DNA of 64,000 nt. Origin: Apostichopus japonicus. Taxonomy: Eukaryota > Echinodermata > Holothuroidea > Aspidochirotida > Stichopodidae. The translations under genes and the position numbers were made by a program. Positions 54,691 through 64,000 of the stretch are shown here, piece after piece. The number at the start of each line of letters is the position of its first letter. Positions within the stretch are counted from its first letter, which is position 1. The notes under the pieces were generated by a model. That model ran no database searches and was not told the DNA's origin. It was given only the letters and a program-made list of their open reading frames with translations. The stretch covers positions 11,759,001 to 11,823,000 of the forward strand of contig NC_092570.1 in NCBI RefSeq assembly GCF_037975245.1, written 5' to 3'.

Positions 54691-56808
54691 ATTGATCGGT
54701 ACCGCACATTCCATTGATCGAGACCGCACATTCCATTGATCGAGACCGCACATTCGATTGATCGCGGCCGCACATTCGATTGATCGGTACCGCACATTCG
54801 ATTGATAGGTACCGCATGTTCGATTGATCGGTACCGAACATTCGATTGATCGTTACCGCACATTCGATTGATCGGTACGGCACATTCAATTTATCGGTAC
54901 CGAACATTCCATTGATCGGTACCGCACATTCGATTGATTGGTATCGCACATTCGATTGATCGTTACTGCACATTCGATTGATCGGTAGCGCCTCTTCGAT
55001 TGATCGAATGTGAACATTCGATTGATCGGTACAGCACATTCGATTGATCGGTACCGAACATTCGATTGATCGGTACCGCACATTCGATTGATCGGTATCG
55101 AACATTCGATTAATCGGTGCCGCAAATTTGATTGATCGGTACAGCACATTCGATTGATTGGTAACGCACATTCGATTGATCGGTACCGAACATTTGATTC
55201 ATCGGTACCGCACATTCGATTGATCGGTATCGCACATTCGATTGATCGGTACCGCACATTCGATTGAAGGGTCCCGTACATTCGATTGATCGGTACCGAA
55301 CATTCGATTGATCGGTACCGCAAATTCGATTGATCGATACCCAACATTCGATTGTTCGGTACCCCAGATTCGATTGATCGGTACCGAACATTCGATTCAT
55401 CGGTACCGCACATTCGATTGATCGGTATCGCACATTCGATTGATCGGTAGCGCCTATTCGATTGATCGAATGTGAACATTCGATTGATCGGTACGGCACA
55501 TTCGATTGATCGGTACCGAACATTCGATTGATCGGTACCGCACATTCGATTGATCGGTATCGCACATTCGTTTGAATGGTATCGAACATTCGATTGGTCG
55601 AGAACGCACAGTCGATTGATCGGTATCGCACATTCGTTTGATCGGTACCGCATATTCGATTGATCGGTATCGCACATTCGTTTGATCGGTATCGAACATT
55701 CGATTGATCGGGAACGCACATTCGATTGATAGGTACCGAATCTTCGAATGATCGATACCGAACATTCGATTGATCGGTACCGCACATTCGATTGATCGGT
55801 ACCGAATATTCGATTGATCGGTACCGCACATTCCATTGATCGGTACCGCACATTCGATTGATCGGTACCGCACATTCGTTTGATCGATACCGAACATTCG
55901 ATTGATCGGTACCGCACTTTCGTTCGATCGATACCGAACATTCGATTGATCGGTACCGAACATTCGATTGATCGGTACCGTACATTCGATTGATCGGTAC
56001 CGAACATTCGATTGATCGGTACCGTACATTCTATTGATCGGTACCGAACATTCGATTGATCGGTACTGCACTTTCGTTCGATCGATACCGCACATTCTAT
56101 TGATCGGTACCGAACATTCGATTGATCGGTACCGTACATTCGATTGATCGGTACCGAACATTCGATTGATCGGTACCGCACTTTCGTTCGATCGATACCG
56201 CACATTCGATTGATCGGTACCGAACATTCGATTGATCGGTACCGTACATTCTATTGATCGGTACCGCACATTCGATTGATCGGTATCGCACATTCCATTT
56301 ATCGGTACCGCACATTCGATTGATCGGTACCGCACATTCGATTGATCGGGACCGCACATTCGATTGATCGGGGCCGCACATTCCATTCATCGGTACCGCA
56401 CATTCAATTGATCGGTATTGCACATTCGATTGATCGGGACCGCACATTCGATTGATCGGGGCCGCACATTCCATTGATCGGTACCGCCCATTCGATTGGT
56501 CGGTACTGCACATTCGATTGATCGGTACCGCACATTCGATTGATCGGTACCGAACGTTCGATTGATCGTTTTCGAACATTCGATTGAAGGGTACCGGACA
56601 TTCGATTGATCGGTACCGAACATTCGATTGATCGGTACCGCAAATTCGATTGATCGGTACCGAACATTCGATTGATCGGTACCGCACATTCGATTGATCG
56701 TTACCGAACATTCGATTGATCGGTACCGCACATTCGATTGATCGGTATCGCACATTCGTTTGATCGGTATCGAACATTCGATTGATCGGGAACGCATATT
56801 CGTTTGAT
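54048..56808 (+). repeat. 5,808-bp-offset satellite block, copy 2
   Basis: Partner of 48240-51000; differences are isolated bases (e.g. CGTTTGATCGATACC near 55880). Confidence 0.75.
54435..55495 (+). repeat. Divergent satellite block D, copy 6
   Basis: Offset 5,808 bp (264 monomers) from copy 4, nearly identical to it, including GATCGCGGCCGC near 54763. Confidence 0.85.
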
Positions 56809-58140
56809 CGGTATCGAACATTCGATTGATCGGTATTTCACATTCGATTGATCGGTATTTCACATTTGATTGATCGGTACCACACATTCGATTGATCGGT
56901 ACCGCACATTCGATTGATCGGTACCGAACATTGGATTGATCGGTACCGCAAATTCGATTGATCGTCATCGCACATTCGTTTGATCGGTATCGAACATTCG
57001 ATTGATCGGGAACGCACATTCGATTGGTAGGTACCGAATCTTCGAATGATCTGTACCGAACATTCGATTGATCGGTATCGCTCATTCGATTGATCGGTAC
57101 CGCACATTCTATTGATCGGTACCGAACATTCGATTGATCGGTACCGCACATTCGATTGATCGGTATCGCACATTCGTTTGAATGGTATCGAACATTCGAT
57201 TGGTCGGGAACGCACAGTCGATTAATCGGTATCGCACATTCGTTTGATCGGTACCGCATATTCGATTGATCGGTATCGCACATTCGATTGATCGGTACCG
57301 AACATTGGATTGATCGGTACCGCAAATTCGATTGATCGTCATCGCACATTCGTTTGATCGGTATCGAACATTCGATTGATCGGGAACGCACATTCGATTG
57401 ATAGGTACCGAATCTTCGAATGATCGGTACCGAACATTCGATTGATCGGTATTTCACATTCGATTGATCGGTATTTCACATTCGATTGATCGGTACCACA
57501 CATTCGATTGATCGGTACTGCACATTCGATTGATCGGTACCGTACGTTCGATTGATCGGTATTTCAAATTCGATTGATCGGTACCACGCATTCGATTGAT
57601 CGGTACTGCACATTCGATTGATCGGTACCGTACGTTCGATTGATCGGTATCGAACATTCGATTGAAGGGTACCGCACATTCGATTGATCGGTACCGAACA
57701 TTCGATTGATCGGTACCGCACATTCGATTGATCGGTATCGCACATTCGTTTGATCGGTATCGAACATTCGATTGATCGGGAACGCACATTCGATTGATAG
57801 GTACCGAATCTTCGAATGATCTGTACCGAACATTCGATTGATCGGTATCGCTCATTCGATTGATCTTTACCGCACATTCTATTGATCGGTACCGAACATT
57901 CGATTGATCGGTACCGCACATTCGGTTGATCGGTATCGCACATTCGTTTGAATGGTATCGACCATTCGATTGGTCGGGAACGCACAGTCGATTGATCGGT
58001 ATCGCACATTCGTTTGATCGGTACCGCATATTCGATTGATCAGTATCGCACATTCGTTTGATCGGTATCGAACATTCGATTGATCGGGAACGCACATTCG
58101 ATTGATAGGTACCGAATCTTCGAATGATCGGTACCGAACA

Positions 58141-59449
58141 TTCGATTGATCGGTACCGCACATTCGATTGGTCGGTACTGCACATTCGATTGATCGGTAC
58201 CGCACATTCGATTGATCGGTACCGAACGTTCGATTGATCGTTTTCGAACATTCGATTGAAGGGTACCGGACATTCGATTGATCGGTACCGAACATTCGAT
58301 TGATCGGTACCGCAAATTCGATTGATCGGTACCGAACATTCGATTGATCGGTACCGCACATTCGATTGATTGTTACCGAACATTCGATTGATCGGTACCG
58401 CACATTCGATTGATCGGTATCGCACATTCGTTTGATCGGTACCGAACATTCGATTGATCGGGAACGCACATTCGATTGATCGGTATCGCACATTCGTTTG
58501 ATCGGTACCGCACATACGATTGATCGGTATCGCATATTCGTTTGATCGGTATCGAACATTCGATTGATCGGTATTTCACATTCGATTGATCGGTATTTCA
58601 CATTTGATTGATCGGTACCACACATTCGATTGATCGGTACCGCACATTCGATTGATCGGTACCGAACATTTGATTGATCGGTACCTCAAATTCGATTGAT
58701 CGGTATCGCACATTCGTTTGATCGGTATCGAACATTCGATTGATCGGGAACGCACATTCGATTGGTAGGTACCGAATCTTCGAATGATCGGTACCGAACA
58801 TTCGATTGATCGGTACCGCACATTCGATTGGTCGGTACTGCACATTCGATTGATCGGTACCGCACATTCGATTGATCGGTACCGAACGTTCGATTGATCG
58901 TTTTCGAACATTCGATTGAAGGGTACCGGACATTCGATTGATCGGTACCGAACATTCGATTGATCGGTACCGCAAATTCGATTGATCGGTACCGAACATT
59001 CGATTGATCGGTACCGCACATTCGATTGATTGTTACCGAACATTCGATTGATCGGTACCGCACATTCGATTGATCGGTATCGCACATTCGTTTGATCGGT
59101 ACCGAACATTCGATTGATCGGGAACGCACATTCGATTGATCGGTATCGCACATTCGTTTGATCGGTACCGCACATACGATTGATCGGTATCGCATATTCG
59201 TTTGATCGGTATCGAACATTCGATTGATCGGTATTTCACATTCGATTGATCGGTATTTCACATTTGATTGATCGGTACCACACATTCGATTGATCGGTAC
59301 CGCACATTCGATTGATCGGTACCGAACATTTGATTGATCGGTACCTCAAATTCGATTGATCGGTATCGCACATTCGTTTGATCGGTATCGAACATTCGAT
59401 TGATCGGGAACGCACATTCGATTGGTAGGTACCGAATCTTCGAATGATC
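58141..59449 (+). repeat. 660-bp (30-monomer) identical tandem duplication
   Basis: Bases 58141-58789 and 58801-59449 are identical in my reading, 660 bp apart, with the first visible difference at the end (GAATGATCGG against GAATGATCTG). No difference in about 650 bp of variant-rich satellite means a very recent event, or an assembly duplicate. Confidence 0.9.
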
Positions 59450-62400
59450 TGTACCGAACATTCGATTGATCGGTATCGCTCATTCGATTGATCGGTACCG
59501 CACATTCGATTGATCGGTACCGAACATTCGATTGATCGGTACCGCACATTCGATTGATCGGTATCGCACATTCGTTTGAATGGTATCGAACATTCGATTG
59601 GTCGGGAACGCACAGTCGATTAATCGGTATCGCACATTCGTTTGATCGGTACCGCACATTCGATTGATCGGTATCGCACATTCGATTGATCGGTATCGAA
59701 CATTCGATTGATCGGGAACGCACATTCGATTGATAGGTACCGAATCTTCGAATGATCGGTACCGAACATTCGATTGATCGGTATTTCACATTCGATTGAT
59801 CGGTATTTCACATTCGATTGATCGGTACCACACATTCGATTGATCGGTACTGCACATTCGATTGATCGGTACCGTACGTTCGATTGATCGGTATTTCACA
59901 TTCGATTGATCGGTACCACACATTCGATTGATCGGTACTGCACATTCGATTGATCGGTACCGAACGTTCGATTGATCGGTATCGAACATTCGATTGAAGG
60001 GTGCCGCACATTCGATTGATCGGTACCGAACATTCGATTGATCGGTACCGCTCATTCGATTGATCGGTATCGCACATTCGTTTGATCGGTATCGAACATT
60101 CGATTGATCGATACCACACATTCGATTGATCGGTACTGCACATTCGATTGATCGGTACCGAACGTTCGATTGATCGGTATCGAACATTCGATTGAAGGGT
60201 ACCGCACATTCGATTGATCGGTACCGAACATTCGATTGATCGGTACCGCACATTCGATTGATCGGTATCGCACATTCGTTTGATCGGTATCGAACATTCG
60301 ATTGATCGGGAACGCACATTCGATTGATAGGTACCGAATCTTCGAATGATCGGTACCGAACATTCGATTGATCGGTATCGGACATTCGATTGATCGGTAT
60401 CGCACATTCGTTTGAATGGTATCGACCATTCGATTGGTCGGGAACGCACAGTCGATTGATCGGTATCGCACATTCGTTTGATCGGTACCGCATATTCGAT
60501 TGATTGGTATCGCACATTCGTTTGATCGGTATCGAACATTCGATTGATCGGGAACGCACATTCGATTGATAGGTACCGAATCTTCGAATGATCGGTACCG
60601 AACATTCGATTGATCGGTACCGAATATTCGATTGATCGGTACCGCACATTCCATTGATCGGTACCGCACATTCGATTGATCGGTACCGCACATTCGTTCG
60701 ATCGATACCGAACATTCGATTGATCGGTACCGCACTTTCGTTCGATCGATACCGAACATTCGATTGATCGGTACCGAACATTCGATTGATCGGTACCGTA
60801 CATTCTATTGATCGGTACCGAACATTCGATTGATCGGTACCGCACTTTCGTTCGATCGATACCGCACATTCGATTGATCGGTACCGAACATTCGATTGAT
60901 CGGTACCGTACATTCTATTGATCGGTACCGCTCATTCGATTGATCGGTATCGCACATTCCATTTATCGGTACCGCACATTCGATTGATCGGTACCGCACA
61001 TTCGATTGATCGGGACCGCACATTCGATTGATCTGGGCCGCACATTCCATTGATCGGTACCGCACATTCCATTGATCGGTATTGCACATTCGATTGATCG
61101 GGACCGCACATTCGATTGATCGGGGCCGCACATTCCATTGATCGGTACCGCCCATTCGATTGGTCGGTACTGCACATTCGATTGATCGGTACCGCACATT
61201 CGATTGATCGGTACCGAACGTTCGATTGATCGTTTTCGAACATTCGATTGAAGGGTACCGGACATTCGATTGATCGGTACCGAACATTCGATTGATCGGT
61301 ACCGCAAATTCGATTGATCGGTACCGAACATTCGATTGATCGGTACCGCACATTCGTTTGATCGGTATCGAACATTCGATTGATCGGGAACGCACATTCG
61401 ATTGATCGGTATCGCACATTCGTTTGATCGGTACCGCACATACGATTGATCGGTATCGCATATTCGTTTGATCGGTATCGAACATGCGATTGATCGGTAT
61501 TTCACATTCGATTGATCGGTATTTCACATTTGATTGATCGGTACCACACATTCGATTGATCGGTACCGCACATTCGATTGATCGGTACCGAACATTTTAT
61601 TGATCGGTACCGCAAATTCGATTGATCGGTATCGCACATTCGTTTGATCGGTATCGAACATTCGATTGATCGGGAACGCACATTCGATTGGTAGGTACCG
61701 AATCTTCGAATGATCTGTACCGAACATTCGATTGATCGGTATCGCTCATTCGATTGATCGGTACCGCACATTCGATTGATCGGTACCGAACATTCGATTG
61801 ATCTGTACCGCACATTCGATTGATCGGTATCGCACATTCGTTTGAATGGTATCGCACATTCGATTGGTCGGGAACGCACAGTCGATTAATCGGTATCGCA
61901 CATTCGTTTGATCGGTACCGCATATTCGATTGATCGGTATCGCACATTCGATTGATCGGTATCGAACATTCGATTGATCGGGAACGCACATTCGGTTGAT
62001 CGGTATCGCACATTCGTTTGAATGGTATCGAACATTCGATTGGTCGGGAACGCACAGTCGATTAATCGGTATCGCACATTCGTTTGATCGGTACCGCATA
62101 TTCGATTGATCGGTATCGCACATTCGTTTGATCGGTATCGAACATTCGATTGATCGGGAACGCACATTCGATTGATAGGTACCGAATCTTCGAATGATCG
62201 GTACCGAACATTCGATTGATCGGTACCGCACATTCGATTGATCGGTACCGAATATTCGATTGATCGGTACCGCACATTCCATTGATCGGTACCGCACATT
62301 CGATTGATCGGTACCGAACATTCGATTGATCGGTACCGTACATTCTATTGATCGGTACCGCACATTCGATTGATCGGTATCGCACATTCCATTTATCGGT

Positions 62401-62970
62401 ACCGCACATTCGATTGATCGGTACCTCACATTCGATTGATCGGTATTGCACATTCCATTGATCGGTACCGCACATGCAATTGATCGGTATTGCACATTCG
62501 ATTGATCGGGACCGCACATTCGATTGATCGGGGCCGCACATTCCATTGATCGGTACCGCCCATTCGATTGGTCGGTACTGCACATTCGATTGATCGGTAC
62601 CGCACATTCGATTGATCGGTACCGAACGTTCGATTGATCGTTTTCGAACATTCGATTGAAGGGTACCGGACATTCGATTGATCGGTACCGAACATTCGAT
62701 TGATCGGTACCGCAAATTCGATTGATCGGTACCGAACATTCGATTGATCGGTACCGCACATTCGATTGATCGGTACCGAACATTCGATTGATTGGTACCG
62801 CACATTCGATTGATCGGTATCGCACATTCGTTTGATCGGTATCGAACATTCGATTGATCGGGAACGCACATTCGATTGATCGGTATCGGACATTCGTTTG
62901 ATCGGTACCGCACATACGATTGATCGGTATCGCAAATTCGTTTGATCGGTATCGAACATTCGATTGATCT

Positions 62971-64000
62971 GGAACGTACATTCGATTGATAGGTACCGAA
63001 TCTTCGAATGATCGGTACCGAACATTCGATTGATCGGTACCACACATTCGATTGTTCGGTACCGAATATTCGATTCATCGGTAACGCACATTCCATTGAT
63101 CGGTACCGCACATTCGATCGATCGCTACCGCGTATTCGTTCGATCGATATCGAACATTCCATTGATCGGTACCGAACATTCGATTGATCGATACCGCACA
63201 TTCGTTCGATCGGTACCGAACATTCGATTGATCGGTACCGCACATTCCATTGATCGAGACCGCACATTCCATTGATCGAGACCGCACATTCGATTGATCG
63301 CGGCCGCACATTCGATTGATCGGTACCGCACATTCGATTGATAGGTACCGCATGTTCGATTGATCGGTACCGAACATTCGATTGATCGTTACCGCACATT
63401 CGATTGATCGGTACGGCACATTCAATTTATCGGTACCGAACATTCCATTGATCGGTACCGCACATTCGATTGATTGGTATCGCACATTCGATTGATCGTT
63501 ACTGCACATTCGATTGATCGGTAGCGCCTCTTCGATTGATCGAATGTGAACATTCGATTGATCGGTACAGCACATTCGATTGATCGGTACCGAACATTCG
63601 ATTGATCGGTACCGCACATTCGATTGATCGGTATCGAACATTCGATTAATCGGTGCCGCAAATTTGATTGATCGGTACAGCACATTCGATTGATTGGTAA
63701 CGCACATTCGATTGATCGGTACCGAACATTTGATTGATCAGTACCGCACATTCGATTGATCGGTATCGCACATTCGATTGATCGGTACCGCACATTCGAT
63801 TGAAGGGTCCCGTACATTCGATTGATCGGTACCGAATCTTCGATTGATCGGTACCGCAAATTCGATTGATCGATACCGAACATTCGATTGTTCGGTACCG
63901 CAAATTCGATTGATCGGTACCGAACATTCGATTGATCGGTACCGCACATTCGATTGATCGGTACCGAACATTCGATTGATCGGTACCGCACATTCGATTG
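62971..64000 (+). repeat. Divergent satellite block D, copy 7, cut by the window edge
   Basis: Offset 8,536 bp (388 monomers) from copy 6. More substitutions than between the other copies (for example ACATTCGATCGATCGC for AAATTCGATCGATCGC near 63110, and a different series after 63830), so it split off earlier. Confidence 0.8.

Larger units (their letters stand above)
14010..64000 (+). repeat. 22-bp satellite array, right part
   Basis: About 2,272 monomers of the same 22-bp repeat, same orientation as the left part, running off the right edge. From 14010 to about 15.1 kb the variants match the left array (offset about 10,523 bp to the 3640 region). Beyond that a different variant set dominates: GTTCGATCGATACC, CGGGAACGC, GGTATTTCAC, CGTTTGATCGG, CATTCTATTG. 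Long open frames occur on the minus strand in all three frames; they break mainly where CATTCTATTG creates TAG. Not coding in my judgement. Confidence 0.98.

Noticed and set aside
14010-64000. Minus-strand open frames up to about 512 codons (e.g. 47165-48703) as giant repeat proteins
   Set aside because: Same reason: overlapping frames, start codons present in each 66-bp cycle, and stops set by the random placement of variants such as CATTCTATTG.
1-64000. CRISPR array
   Set aside because: The regular repeats are contiguous with no unique spacers, and the surrounding DNA has eukaryotic features.
14010-64000. CENP-B box or telomere repeats in the satellite
   Set aside because: I saw no match to the CENP-B box core (TTCG...A..CGGG) in proper spacing and no TTAGGG-type runs. 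Centromere identity cannot be inferred from sequence here.

Overview
The window is eukaryotic, almost certainly animal, nuclear DNA dominated by one satellite. About 92% of it (1-8675 and 14010-64000, roughly 2,670 units) is a 22-bp tandem repeat. On the + strand the monomer begins CATTCGATTGATCGG and finishes TACCGCA or TACCGAA. It carries GATC, the 8-bp palindrome CGGTACCG and three CpGs. The repeat keeps the same orientation on both sides of the one non-satellite island. No prokaryotic gene organisation, tRNA, rRNA or CRISPR array was seen. Support for an animal comes from spliced-exon signals (AG acceptors, GTGAGT and GTTAGT donors), an AATAAA signal and a BEN-like domain, a family known mainly from animals. 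Frequent TAGGC/GCCTA words in the island fit an invertebrate deuterostome only weakly.

Layout. 1-8675: left array, with its own variants, including a monomer that is a perfect inverted repeat (14-bp arms, 4-bp loop), and local duplications spaced 594 bp and 2,439 bp. 8676-14009: a 5,334-bp island that interrupts the array exactly between two monomer bases; joining the flanks gives a normal satellite junction. Both ends of the island are made of short repeats rich in ACCTGTT/CCAGTT (29-bp unit on the left, about 10-bp modules on the right), and its outer 20 bp match in inverted orientation at 19 of 20 positions. Its interior is AT-rich single-copy DNA holding a degenerate spliced gene on the + strand, with a BEN-like exon at 11361-11574, and a poly(A) signal at 13191-13196. 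14010-64000: right array. Its first kilobase resembles the left array; from about 15.1 kb it turns into higher-order repeats with a basic period of about 2.29-2.33 kb (104-106 monomers), plus larger recent duplications (3,563 bp, 14,561 bp, 5,808 bp, 2,310 bp, 660 bp spacings) and seven copies, one truncated, of a divergent block.

The many long minus-strand open frames across the arrays are not annotated as genes. The period is 22 (22 mod 3 = 1) and the consensus has no stop on the minus strand, so all three minus frames spell the same 22-residue cycle. There is therefore at most one gene-like locus here, apparently decayed. The most notable structure is the BEN-gene-bearing island with repeat-built ends inserted cleanly beside a hairpin monomer of the satellite.
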